Assembly: GCA_905250075.1 (NCBI GenBank)
Contig: CAJNOP010000038.1
Span: 492,334 to 556,333 of the forward strand
Length of the DNA: 64,000 bases
Direction: 5' to 3'
Origin: Rotaria sp. Silwood1
Lineage: Eukaryota; Rotifera; Eurotatoria; Philodinida; Philodinidae
The notes beneath the pieces are model-generated. The model was given only the letters and a program-made list of their open reading frames with translations, was not told the DNA's origin and searched no databases. Position numbers and translations under genes: made by a program. Within the stretch, counting starts at the first letter, position 1. Each line of letters starts with the position of its first letter. Shown in pieces: positions 39,501-52,700 of this stretch.

Positions 39501-42500
39501 GATTCGGGTTCTCCTGAACTATCTATCAACATAAATGATGATATTCAGTTTGACAATGTCAACTTTGCCTATCCAGCTCGACCAGATGTCTTCGTTCTAC
39601 GAAATCTCACACTGACAATTTGTTCCGGTCAGACAATAGCTTTAGTCGGATCAAGTGGTTCTGGTGAGTACTTGCCAAAAAAAGCATATCGGAATTTGAT
39701 AGTCTATAGTTTGTTAATCGAATAGGCAAGAGTACATGTATTTCCCTTCTACTTCGTTTTTATGAACCTTTATCGGGTTGCATTGCAATTAATAATCGAT
39801 CGATTACTGATTGCAATGTCAAACAGCTTCGACAAAAGATTGGTGTTGTCAGTCAAGAACCTGTATGTCTGCCTTTTTCTATTCTGATTTTTGCACTTGA
39901 TATTGTTCAATGTAGATTCTCTTTGCCACAAGTATCTATGAAAATATTCGATTTGGTAAAGAAAATGCAACAAAAGCTGAAATTGAGGAAGCAGCACGTC
40001 AAGCCAATGCACATGATTTCATAATGCAATTACCGAATGTTTGCATTGAATAATCTTTTTTAATGACATATGTTACGTTTTCTGTTTTCATAGAAATATG
40101 ATACGGTTGTTGGTGAGAGTGGTGTTCAGTTGAGTGGTGGTGAAAAGCAACGTGTAGCTTTGGCTCGCGCTCTTGTTAAACAGCCTGCCTTGCTTTTGTT
40201 GGACGAAGCAACAAGTGCTCTTGATAATACCAATGAGAAGATTGTACAAGAAGCACTCGATCAAGCATGCAAAGGTTCGCACATATCTTTCTGTTCCAAT
40301 CATACCATTTAAAGCTGTTCATAGACCGAACAACTATTGTGATTAGTCATCGTTTGTCAGAAGTTCAAAATGCACATCGAATATATGTGTTGGATAATGG
40401 ATGTGTCATCGAACAAGGTACACATGAGACACTAATGTCACAGGAAGGAAGTCGATATTGTGAGATGATGAAAGCTCAACAAAAAGAAAAAACACAAAAT
40501 GATATCGATGAAAAAAAGAGCACCGAACAAATCGAAGATGACGATCAAAGACAAATAAGTATGTACAGATTTTAAGAAAAAAAAAAACTTTGAACAAGAC
40601 CATTTGTTTTAATTAGCTGAAAGCTCTCGACATCATAGTCATAGCGAACTTGACAATGAAAGTAAAGTAAGAGAGTTTGAATTCAGTTGGGTTCCGATAG
40701 TTTTTAGATGCACAATGTTCTTTTCATAGGCCTCATCGGATGTGAATCGTCGACCTGTTTTCTTGAGACTTTTGCTTATGAATAGACCCGAGGGGATCAT
40801 TATTCTGATAGGCTGCGTTGCCTGCCTAATAATTGGAGTAAATCAATCCATTCATGCTATTCTACTCTCTCTTACAGTATCTGTAAGTTATTTTCATGCA
40901 AAGAATAACCCGAATTGTCGTAATCGATTCTTCAAAGGCATTTGGAGCATGTACCTACGAAGAACGACAACATCAAGTTTTGAAATTTTCTCTTCTCTTC
41001 TTGTTAATGGGTATTGTCCTTTTGGCTATACGTCTTATTCAAGTAGGAATATATTACATGAAATGTTTTATATTTTCTGAATCAATAGTACACTGCATTT
41101 GCTGTATCTGGCTCAAAGTTGATCGAGCGTCTTCGCATCAAAGCCTTTGCGCATTATTTGCGCCAAGAAATAGCTTTCTTTGATCTTCCTGAGAATAGTT
41201 CTGGAGCTATTTGTAATCGTCTCTCATCCGATGCGTTGGCTATTCAGCAGATGGTTGGCAGTTATCTAGGCATCGTTTGCGAATCAATCGCGACATTTCT
41301 AGTTGGTATTATGATCGGATTTTGGTTCAGTTGGCAGTTGACATTAATCGCATTCATCTATATTGTTGTTATATTTGTTGTTGCTTTGCTGCAAATACGT
41401 AGGCAAGCACGACTGAACAAACGCTGTGATTGTGTTCTTGGATCGGCAAGTTCGGTGAGAGGACCATGTCGATTGAAATATCATGCATATTGGAATGTTG
41501 ATGCTGCATCTTCTTTTTTTAATAGTTTGCTGTCGAAATCATTCACAATATGCGCACAGTGAAACAATTGGCAAGTGAGGCAGAATTTCTACAGAAATTC
41601 TCAAGTTTTGTTTTTGAGGAGTTCAAGTCAGTCTTTTCATTACTTTTTCCTTAATCTCTGTGAAATATTTTCGCATAGAATTCGACGAAACGATACAATA
41701 ATATCCTTCCTTGTATATGGTCTTTATTGGGGAACGAAAACATTCAGTGTGTTAATTCTCTTTTGGGAGGCTCTCATCCTTGTTGAACGCAAAGAGCTGA
41801 ACATCAACAAACTCACTATGTAGATAAATAAAAAGCTTTAAGATCTATTTTACTTACAAATTCTTCTAGAGTGTTTGCCTATCACATTTTCATCTTGGAA
41901 TCCGTACGATGTATTACGACTTTGTAAGTCATTTCTTCAGTCAACTTTGTTTCTTCAAGGGTTTTATTTAGGACACGACAAATGGCTGACTCATTATCAG
42001 CAGCTCGAAGCTTTTTCGATTTATTCGATCGAACATCAACTATTGACAATAGTTCCAACAATGGTCAACAATTAGTAAGTCATTTATTTAGTAAAAGACT
42101 TTGTGTTGAATAGATCAGCCTTATCTCATTGTTAAAATATGTTGATGACAGAGTGATTTCCAAGGTGCAATCGAATTTAATCAAATCAAATTTGCATATC
42201 CATCTCGACCAGCATCCTGCATTCTAAATAAATTTCAGTTGACGATCAAAGCTGGTGAGTTTATCACATGTATTTTAAGTTTAGTTTATGATAAAACCTT
42301 TGTATTTGTCAATTAGGCCAGCGTGTGGCTCTTGTAGGTATGTTCAAGTTAGTTGTTACCTATTCAAACTGATTATATAATCTATATACAAAGGTGCATC
42401 TGGTTGTGGAAAATCAACAGTCATTCAGCTTTTAGAACGTTTCTACAATCCTCTACAGGGTCAAATCGTAAGTATTTTTCTTTTATGCTGTCTAAATATT

Positions 42501-43193
42501 CGTGCAAACACTTGGCTACCGAAATCTAGTATCTTGATGATGTTAATATTCGACAGCTGAATATCCAATGGCTTCGCTCGACTCTTGGTCTTGTTAGTCA
42601 AGAGCCTATCTTGTTTAATTTGACTATCGCTCAAAACATAGCTTATGGTAAAGAGAATACTTTCATTGAAAACATTATCGACGCAGCCACTAAAGCTAAC
42701 ATTCATGATTTTATTCAGCAACTACCTCAAGTAAGTAATGTATAATAAATGATATTTGATAGTCTTTGCATTGTTGTGACAATAGGGTTATGGAACTAGA
42801 GTGGGTATGAAAGGTGTTCACTTGTCAGGTGGTGAAAAACAACGTATTGCCATTGCTCGAGCACTTCTTCGTCAACCAAAAATATTATTGTTAGATGAAG
42901 CAACAAGTGGAATGGACACTTACAATGAACAGGTTCGTTTCTCTTGGCATGTTCGGTAATTAAATACTCTCTTCTGATATGTTTAGATTGTACAAGAAGC
43001 TCTTGAAAAAGCTGAAACAATGAATTCAACTTGCACTTCACTGATCATTGCTCATCGTCTATCGACCATTCGTTCATGTGATTTGATCTGTGTTCTTGAG
43101 AAAGGATACTTGGTAGAAAATGGTACTCATGCAGAGTTAATGAAACGACGTGGAGTTTACTATCGTATGATTGTTTGTAACAGTATTTCATAA
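36584..43193 (+). CDS. ABCB1: Full ABC transporter, ABCB (P-glycoprotein/MDR) type
   Basis: Twenty-nine exons join in frame to 1338 residues, the size of animal P-glycoproteins. Order: acidic N-tail, TMD1 (from about 71), NBD1, linker, TMD2, NBD2. NBD1 has Walker A GSSGSGKST (about 500-507), Q-loop VSQEP, signature LSGGEKQR (about 605), Walker [13 protein letters not shown] and H-loop ISHR. NBD2 has GASGCGKST (about 1130-1138), LSGGEKQR (about 1234), [11 protein letters not shown] and AHR. It should export hydrophobic compounds or lipids at the plasma membrane. The first extracellular loop is long and Asn-rich (NVSI, NNS and NDS sequons). Exon 25 is only 21 nt (42317-42337). The sole large intron is 37504-38509, followed by a 56-nt exon (38510-38565) restoring NISYCDTNS. 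Several donors are GTTTGC, GTTCGC, GTTCGT or GTCAGT. ABCB1 is used for the subfamily; orthology to a given human member is not implied. Confidence 0.93.
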
Positions 43194-43235
43194 ATTAACT
43201 TCGTTGCTACTTGAATGAAACTGACTAGAAGTCGA

Positions 43236-43241
43236 AATAAA
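43236..43241 (+). terminator. ABC transporter polyadenylation signal
   Basis: AATAAA 43 nt after the stop codon, then a T-rich downstream stretch. Confidence 0.5.
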
Positions 43242-43944
43242 CTGTTCTCATTAATCAAAGGTCACGTCAAATAGTACAATAGCTGCGAAATGCAAAATCC
43301 AAAAATCGAAAATTTTTAGATTCAAAAATGAAGTGAAGATTTCTATTTTACTTGTTTCTGTAACATCACAGTCAAAAGGCATACTGGAGTGAGCGATGTT
43401 TTGATCAAAACACAAACAGAAACATCATGCTATATTTCAAGAACACTGGAAGCTAACAATTTCATTGTGTGATTGTGCGTTGTGAGTGTTCTCACCAGCA
43501 GCTGTCACAGCTACACCTTTACCGATATTCCTTTTAGTCTACGATGATTGATTATTTTTCTGATCTTCATCGCATGTATTCGCTGCTATCAGAAATTCGA
43601 CGTATCATTTCATTTGTAGATTCAATATGAAAAAATTACAGTAAAGTCTACTGTTAACCATTTATCTCTTGCTGAACTATGTTTGATTCGTTTGTAGAAC
43701 AATTGCAGAAAATCCAGAAAGTATAGAGCTCGAAAACTTTAGAAGCATATTTTGTAGCTTGTATAACTGGAAACCGATACAGCTATGATAGCAGGAAAGG
43801 ATGTAAAGATGAAAAAGCTTGACTCTCTCGTTGTATTCAGACCTACATGAAAACAGCTAAGACACTGGTATTAGAGGGTATGAGTGTTTTTGCGTGAGTT
43901 TTTGACTACAAAATACCCCACACCGACACCCTTTGCGCAAAATG

Positions 43945-44645
43945 TATAGGGTGTCTCAAAATTATAAGACCCCTTTATTTTTGAAATTTTTTCAACAAAG
44001 ACGAATAGCTAGGTCAAATCGAAATAATGATTTGGATAGCCCTTGAAATTTTCTATCCAATACAGTATTGGCCAAAATTTCAAATTAAACTTTGTGAAGA
44101 GAGTTTTCCAGAAAACTCTTCCACTGAAATTTCAGGTCCTACAAGAGTTTGACAAATATATTTTTAAATATAGTTATCTGAAAGAGCAAAAAATTCTGAG
44201 AAACTTAGGGGTCGTCCAGTTCTCGACGATGTTTCGTTCCAAAGTTATAAGCATGAGAAAACTCAAAAAATGTCATAATTTATTAAAAAATCGCTAAAAT
44301 TCGGCTAAAAACATTTTTTTTTCGGTTTTTTTTCTGGTGCTTATAACTTTGGAACGAAACATCGTCGAGAACTGGACGACCCCTAAGTTTCTCAGAATTT
44401 TTTGCTCTTTCAGATGACTATATTTAAAAATATGTTTGTCAAACTCTTGTAGAAAATTGAAATTTCAGTGGAAGAGTTTTCTAGAAAACTCTCTTCAAAG
44501 TTTAATTTGAAATTTTGGTCCATACTGTATTGGATAGAAAATTTCAAGGGCTATCCAAATCATTATTTCGATTTGATCTAGCTATCCGTCTTTGTTGAAA
44601 AAATTGCAAAAATAAAGGGGTCGTATAATTTTGAGATACGCTATA
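43945..44645. repeat. Long foldback element 4
   Basis: The left arm (about 43945-44268) and right arm (about 44330-44645) are inverted copies at high identity, with a spacer of about 60 nt. Ends read TATAGGGTGTCTC and GAGATACGCTATA. Both arms carry ATAACTTTGGAACGAAAC next to the centre. It has the longest arms of the four hairpins. An 84-codon frame in the left arm has no recognisable similarity. Confidence 0.9.
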
Positions 44646-46066
44646 TTTTTTTTTTACTCATTTACAGAGATAAGGTCATGAGCAAAATGTTTTCAAAGGC
44701 TGTAGGTTTGCTGAAAATTCTTTTTTCTACAGATTGGTTACCTTTTACAGCAAGAGCATGTTTGTTATCATGAACATGACACCGAAATTTAGATGCAAGC
44801 TCAGCACAGGAACAAATGAGAGCCCAACTTTTCCAAGAAACAGCTCATTTATTGAAGATTATATATTTTTTTCGCATAGAAGGGTGCGAGCGCACATGCA
44901 TGAAGGAGGGATACCCATATTGTCTTATCAAAATAATCTTGGTTTAAACTAAATGTTACTTTGAAGATAGGAAAAATTCCAAGTGGAAGAGTCGAGCCCC
45001 ACTCCCAACTTGCCTTTCCTAATAGCAACGAAGTTTTCGTCAAAGATGAAGTGGATGTTGACTTCAAAGAAAAATGATCATGTTCAAAAATATTAATTTC
45101 TAATTTCTAATTGAATTATCGAATTTCGTTTCGTGCCTAATCAAAATTGATTAAGGTTTTTCAAGTTAATCAAAGACGAGTAACTACTGAATGTGTTACT
45201 AAACGAAGCTCAGCTTAAGTCAAAATAACCCATGTATTGATCGGCTTATTCGTTGCAACTTTCTGTGTTTTTCGTTTTGGACGAATTTTCATGAGCCAAT
45301 TCAGTTATATGATTGATGGTGAACACTGAACCGTTGTAGAATATCAGTTGATATTGTTCTTAATCGGCCACAAATTACATCACTCTTGACGAGTGTCATA
45401 CTTAAAGAAAATCAGGGTTAAAAATCGACGCATAAATGTCGGACCTCGAACAAATCTTTTCTAGTAACCACTTGCAGTATCTTTTCATGGTCAAAATGTT
45501 TAAGAATTTAAAGGAAATAATGTAGTACTCAAACACGCACATATGATCTATAAATCGAATGTATCGATCACTCAGCAAGTTAAAACTTCGACAAAATTAT
45601 ATGCGGCCAAAACATAGCTTTAATAACAGTCAATCCCATCGATGAAATATTTTGTAAGTGCTGTAGTTAACCTTCTCCTAATACATCTTCATTCACTGTG
45701 AATTCAATAAGACACGAGCTTCAAAATTATTACAAAATTATCACAAGTGTTGCACGTTCTGTTGATATGGCTAATTGCTTCATCGTGACCAATTATTTCG
45801 AGGTTCATAAAAATCTAACATATACTTAATTATTTATACCCTATGTTATCTTTATTTCTCAGAATAAAAGATCAATCATTCTAAAAATCACTCAACATAT
45901 GTTTGCTAGATATTTATGCATTGTATAAATTGTTCATGAACATGGAATCCAACTTGTGATGGACACGAATTTTATAATCAATACTAAACCAGATATGGGA
46001 AAGCATTTACATAATAACAGACATTTTATCAGATTATATCGGTTTTATTCTATAGATTGATTACTC

Positions 46067-46072
46067 TTTATT
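46067..46072 (-). terminator. Phosphatase polyadenylation signal
   Basis: AATAAA on the minus strand about 38 nt after the phosphatase stop; another copy lies at 46043-46048. Confidence 0.45.
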
Positions 46073-46109
46073 TTAAAGAAAAAAATAATAATTTTTGTAC
46101 ATTAAAAAG

Positions 46110-48385
46110 TTATTTTGTTAGTACAAATTGATCAGCAATACCATCATCACTATTATGATAATATGTCAGATGCAGATATGTTTGATTGGCAAATATTGTT
46201 GTATATCCAAATTGTTGATCATGATATTTACTCCATGGAACACTCGAATACACATCAGTATCTAAGTTTTGACCCGCCATACCAATTAATACATGTGTTA
46301 TACCATCGGCAACACATGTTTTTTGATACATAGGACATGATCGTTCATATGAATGTCGGTGTGCAAAAAGATTGACATCGACATGATATTGATAAAACAA
46401 TGGTTCTACGTAGAATTGTAACATTATCGTAATTTCATGCTCACCAATCGATTCTATTTCTGATGTATACATATGTCGATGAGAACCAACAATAAGCCAT
46501 GGAGTACGAGAACGATTGACTGAACGAAGATCTTGCTCAATCCATGCATATTGAGGTGATGATCGACGAAAATCATGTTCAGTTGAATAATAAAGTATAT
46601 GTATTGGACCAACATCAAAGCTGTACCAAAACAAACCATTACCATTCGATGGAGAATGAAAACGATGAACCATAGGTACAGCACATTCACCACCTGAATC
46701 AGTACCATAGTCACCCCTAAGTATAAAATAAGATCGAAATGAATCCATATATGAAAAAACGGTCTGTTTGACTATATAATCAATAACAGTACCGCGATGT
46801 TCAGCAAGTTTTTTCGAGTTATTAAAGACAAACTTTCCATCCTGGTCTAAATCCTCCTGGACCTGGTGCACCGCTTGGATCTTTATCTCCTCCTGTAGCA
46901 TGATCATATTCATGATTACCAATCCCGACCATATAAGGCACACGAGCTGCTATTGGTTGTATTTGAGTCATAAATGCATCCCATAGTGCACCAATACCTC
47001 GAGCATAACTAATATCGCCAATATGTAACAAACAAGTAATATTTGATGATATGATTCGTGTTGTTACTCGATCGATAGTTGACTTAGCACCGGGTTGTAC
47101 TGGTGATAAACCCATATCACCATATGCAATCAAGGTTACTGCTTCATCTTTAGTTGCAGGACGATTTGTAAATGAATAGATTGATGACCAGCCATATTCA
47201 TTATTTCCAACTCGATAAAAATAGGTTGTTGATGGACGAAGGTCTTCTAATAAAATCGTATGCATATATCCTGGATCGATGAATGTTTGTGGACCCCATG
47301 TATTCGCTTTTCCTTCGCACATATCTGATGCTGTATATGTTGTTGTTGATCCATTTCTATAAAACTCAAGTGAAAATGGATCAAAACCATATTGACATTG
47401 AGAAGTATATTGTGATGAATTAGTTAGATAGGAAACAAATATTTGATCTAATCGATCACCATAAGCTAAATGAATATGTGTTGGTTCATTGTAATTGAGT
47501 GGTTGAATATTGATTGATTGAGCAATTAATGAATAATTGCCTGAGCAAGAATGATCACGTGAATAATAACGAAATTGAAGTGGATGGCGTAGATTGATCA
47601 TTTGCCATGACATACTAGTTTGTTTGGATTTGACAAATTCATAATCAAAATAACCGCAGGCTAATAAAAAGAAAAATAATATTCAATATCAGTTATAAAA
47701 AGAAACGAAGTACTGATCTCAAAAAGTTTTCGAGTTGTTTGATTAAATTTTTAGATATTCTATTGTAGAGACACACAAAAAAGTATTTTCACAGTTTTAT
47801 TTATTAAAAAAAGAAGATGACATTCGTTTGAGATTGATGAAATGTATAGATTAGCGAATCTTTTTTCAAAGAAATATTTCAGTGCCAGATTAGAGATGGC
47901 ACTTCAGATTCGTTATGCAAGAGCTACGATTTATTAGGCGACGAAAACTATCTTTTAGATTCTGTGAATTTTTCAAACAGGCGCATAGGAATGTCTCTTT
48001 CATATTTATGCTTAGAGCTGATGAATTTAATGGTTTTCTCATGCAAGTGAATTATGAAAAGAAAACCATATTTACCGTTAGTAAGAGGAATTTCGGCAAA
48101 ATAAACTCCAATGAAATCATCGGTACATGAAGCTGATGTTGATGTCCAAGTCACATTGATCTGCTCATTACTAGTATAGACTGTAGCTGATACATTTAAA
48201 GTCGCTACTGTCAAAGCCGTTGAGAAATTTGAAGAAAAACCAAACCCGGTACCTCGATTACAGGCATGTGGACTTGGTTCATCATGTACTGAATGGCGTT
48301 TCCCAAAAGGAGCATTAGCATTTAAATGTTTGTCAGCTACGACGAAAACAATAAATGATAAAAGAAAAACGACTAACCACTTCAT
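46110..48385 (-). CDS. Secreted purple acid phosphatase (metallophosphoesterase)
   Basis: Three exons (48385-48076, 47660-46838, 46716-46110) give 579 residues. A signal peptide is clear (MKWLVVFLLSFIVFVVA). An N-terminal fibronectin-like domain is followed by the catalytic domain with the five metal motifs in order: GDMG (about 280), GDISYARG (about 318), GNHEYDH (about 349), SHRHMYTS, and AHRHSYERSCP (about 500), where the usual glycine of GHxH is alanine. It should hydrolyse phosphomonoesters outside the cell or in lysosomes using a di-metal centre, as in plant PAPs and human ACP7. The second intron must leave at TG|GAAAGT to keep W-GDYGTDSGGEC in frame; that is a GA donor, not GT. The other intron is canonical. 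An open frame runs partly through the second intron but ends at TAA in one direction. Confidence 0.88.
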
Positions 48386-49784
48386 TTAACTCAAACAAAC
48401 TACTGGTCCACATTGTCATGTTCTCTCTTTTTATACTCTGAAGTTTTAAAGCGATAAGAAAATAAAAACAAACAAAAGTATCATATCGTTTTTGACGCTC
48501 ACGTGCGAAAAGAAATGGAAGAGGCTAGATTTTGCTTTCATCGCGAACATTCTACACAGGTGAAAAAGACATTTAAAAAAATTACATATGATTTAAATGT
48601 TCTGCACTTTTTGTTCATTTCGGAAGACGAAAAGACTGCGTTCAATGCAGTTTAATACTAACACGAAGAAAGAATACCTCTGTCTCCCGACTATCTTACG
48701 GTATAGTTGGTAGGGTCTAGCTTCACATTCAGTAACTCAATATCTTTATTACACCTAACACTATAAATAAACTTCGACAGAAGGTCAACCTGATTCAGAG
48801 TTTTTACTCTCAGTAGTCTGCCCTTCCCATGTACACTCGCTAGCCAAATACTAGTCACAAGGGCAAATTGATGTCAGAATGTAGTCAGCATACAATTATA
48901 TCAGTTATTCGAGACAGCCAGTCATTAATGATCTGTCTAGAATCATTTCAAGACTGATAAAACTGAGTTTTGAATATACTACCTTGTTAATACATGCTAA
49001 ACTACGTTGTCACTGAGTCATACCAATCAATTTAATACTGGAAAGTTTGTTTTTACCTTAAAAAAAGGACATCCATATTGCTAACGAAGCAGAATGAAGA
49101 ATATTGTTGACATGGATAATTAAAGTGAGATGAACAAACAATATTGACTTACATGCGAAATATCTACCTGGCAAAACATGTATGCCTTTTACCTTCTAGA
49201 CGAAGCGTGTAAACATGTGACAAAAAGTATATGTCGTGCTTGCTCTTCTTATACCTTACCAAAAAATGATTCTATTAGCATATCACTCTTTCTGTGCCAG
49301 AAATGCTTCACAAAACTTGTTCTATATGTAAATCGTTTCGCTTTTCTTTATAACATATATACAGACTTGTATAGCAATGAACCGTACCTTTTCAAGTGGT
49401 GAAATGAGCATCTCTTGTATTTTCACGAATGATTATCACATTACCGAAAGAAAAGAGAAATGTTTGTAGATCATTTGATCTTAGAAATAGTCATTTTAAA
49501 TAAATCTTTCCGAAGGTCTGAATCGAGTTAGTGGATGAAGAGAATATTTTCACTCGACTAACTCTAAGAAAGTTTTGCAACAATCAACAGTATTGTTCTG
49601 TATATGTGTTGGTAAAACAAAGACGATCCCACACCCATACCCAAGATCTATAACGGTTGATGAGCAAGAAACAAAAGTTGTGAAAATGCAAAAAAGATTA
49701 TTATTCGTAACTAAGTAGTCATCAATTTATCTTGATTAATGAAGTGCTTGTGTATTCTAGAAACATGATTCAAAGCGTCAATAT
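48386..49784. other. Intergenic region
   Basis: About 1.4 kb between the phosphatase start and the end of the HECT ligase, both on the minus strand. Promoter region of the phosphatase. A small stem (CCGACTAT / ATAGTTGG) is at about 48685-48709. No coding sequence supported. Confidence 0.55.
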
Positions 49785-52700
49785 TTAGTCTTCTGAATCG
49801 GAATCAGAAGTAAAATCTCTTGGATCAATAGTTTCAACCATATTACCATCGCCATCGATGCTTGAACAATGGCTAATAGCGTAATTTAAACGTTCGTACA
49901 TGATTTCAGTCGTCGAATATGCAGGTAAATCGATAGTAAAAAAACATGTATGTGAACCTAAAACAAATGAATCTCATGATTTATCAATTTCAGTATGAAA
50001 GATCTTTAATTAATGTTAGAATTCTCTATATCTTTTGATCAAATTCAAAAGATCTTTCAGTTACAATAGACGAACATCACTTTCCATCCATTGAGTTTTA
50101 CCTTCCTTCGGAAAATAAAATTGTTGCCTCATAAATCAAGATCATGTCGATTAGCAACTTCAAAGGCATAGCAGAGGATTTCAAAATAGGAAATCTATCT
50201 TTCATATATTGAATTAATGAAAATACCTATTGTGTTATCAAATTATCGACACAAGTTATTATTAAAACAAAACACGCTCTCCTATTCTGAGCGAGGAAAG
50301 AAACAGTAATCGGTGGTGCTCCATATCTGTTCCACTGGAAAACTGTGAAAATTAAATCATGACACTGTGCTGTGAGTTTTGCCATTTGTTCCAGATATAA
50401 CTTGAGAGTTTTGAGCTAATTTTGGAGTTACAATAATAGTTACCTACGTCCACCAACTTCCACTGATTTATATATCTATCAAGCTATTATGATTCGATCA
50501 ATATCATTGTATGGCTCAAAATAATCAGCCTTCTTGGCTAGACTGTTCTCCTAGAAGATCTGTCAACGGAATTTTTTAGAAAGTCGAAAGTATGGAAAAA
50601 ATACTCTTCACACTCTGCAAAATTTTTTATGTAAACGTAAGTTTTCGTTTATACCTATCTAGTTCGATTGGTTTTGCTGCATTATACTTGTGGTGCCAGT
50701 GAGGAAAGCACACGGATGCAGCACAATTGAGACTCTTCCCAGGAGACATGAATCTCGACCGGGCAACTGGTTTCCGTTATATTACGCGATTGAATTCCCA
50801 TCAAGTGGTCCTGAAAGCGGTCACCAATAGCTTGCACATACTCTCCTTCTTCATATACCAGCGAAAGTCTACTTCCACCAGTACTGAACTACTCGAAAAT
50901 AGAGATTTACCTATTCCAATGACGACCAATGTCAAGTTAAGAATTGGAATTGAAACAGGTGCATTCTTACTCAAGAGAAAAGCCAGAGTTTAACTTTGAA
51001 ATCGCTGTGAGTAAAAATTTTCAAAGAGAAATTTCTTCCAAAATGCATGAAGGTATGAAGTCAGACTTTGATGAGGTTTTACACTAAATATCTCAGTTAA
51101 AAACAAAGCATGGTTTCAAATTCTCTGATAAAAACTGCATTCACTAACATCATAGTCAAGAATCTAATTTCATGCATTCAACACAACTTTGAACATTAGT
51201 TTTGAAACTGCACTCGTTATTAACTTGAACCTCACTGAAAAGTCTGATGAATTTCCATTAATACAATAAACGATTTCTCTTATTGTGGGCTAGAAAATGA
51301 GATTCTTCAAGTCATGGCAATCTGATGTATGTGTACAAATTTATAGAGTCTACCTTTACCAATTTTAAAGTGATATGAATGTGAAACAGCTGATAGTTTG
51401 TAATGACTGATGTTTCATTCTTCGAACAAGTATCTCAATGAAAGTAACTGTTGCCATGAAAATCAGCATGGTGGACAACATGTGTTTAGATTTGGCTTCT
51501 GTTTTTCGAATGTTCAACGATTGATAATTAAAATATTGTACCAGTGGATTCTGAAGCTGTTCCGTCTACTGCATAAATGAACAGGAGCGCATTCATGGGA
51601 ATCGAATCATCTTATGAAGTAGAAACCTTTCTTCTTATATACGAAGAAGACTACCTTGTAAACAAAATGAAAACCCTCAGAAAAAATATGTAGAATAGAA
51701 ATTGCCGTTCTTGTCAAGAAAAAACCCACGAGTTAATGTTCTTTTTTTTCTTAATTTCTAAAGTTGACTTGAAAAATACTGAAGTTCTTTTCTTTCGTTT
51801 GGTAGACTTAAAAAGTTGAACATTACTTACGTGGAAGCGCTTTATCCACTTCATCATTGCTTAGATAATATGGATTAATATTGAATTTCGATGTAAATTC
51901 TTCATCTTTACTCGGTAATATACTTCTTCCCCAAACAAATATCAAGAATAATTTTCTTTGATCTTCATCGAATAATTCACTTAGGACTGTCCAAAATCGT
52001 TGAATGTGTGGTGCATCTGCACTTATATGCTTATAATTCGTGTTCCTCTTCAATAATTCAATATCAATTTGCCCTTTTCCACATATGGCTTCTTCAAGGT
52101 TACTAGCTGTAAATAAACTTAAATAATAGCTTGGTACAATACTATACAAGCCTTGACGAATAAATTCAATTTGTCGATGAAATTCATTTAGACGATATGC
52201 ACAATAGTACGCACAATATTGTTTTAAATTATCAGAAGTAATCGGAATTTCTGCACCACCGGGAATGAGTTCATAAGTTTGTCCAGCTGAACTCACAATA
52301 TCAAAACGTAGTTCACTCATAATACTACTAAGTAAATAATTGATGTCACTATCGGTATCTATCGACTGATTTCGTTTTAAAGTTTTTTCCATTTCATTAA
52401 TAATTGTAAAACTTTGCATATCAATTGCTTCAATATCTTCCATAGTTACTTTTTCTTGCACCAATTGTTTCCATAGCAGACTGGGAAATTTTAAATCCAA
52501 GTAATGTTTTCGACGTATTGCCATGCCCATTAATTGTCCAATGAAACGATATTGATTTTTCACTTTAGTTGAAATCGATTTATTCGGTGGAAATACATTT
52601 GGAATCCAACGATCACGATTCAAACCAGTTTGTGTTCGTCCGTTTGGACATAAAATAAACAAAGACAGTCGTATACTACATATGTCCGAACAAATGCGTG

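Larger units (their letters stand above)
43194..46109. other. Intergenic region with a hairpin element
   Basis: About 2.9 kb between the convergent ABC transporter and acid phosphatase genes. Apart from the hairpin at 43945-44645 I see only scattered short frames. Confidence 0.6.

Noticed and set aside
40883..40937. Apparent frameshift in the ABC transporter after LLSLTVS
   Set aside because: An open frame starting at 40896 suggested a 21-nt intron and a shift. Using the acceptor at 40937 (TTCAAAG) gives a 55-nt intron and restores the frame and the conserved reading.
50727..50993. 88-codon frame in the last HECT ligase intron
   Set aside because: No recognisable motif, no supporting signals; length is not unusual for this much sequence.
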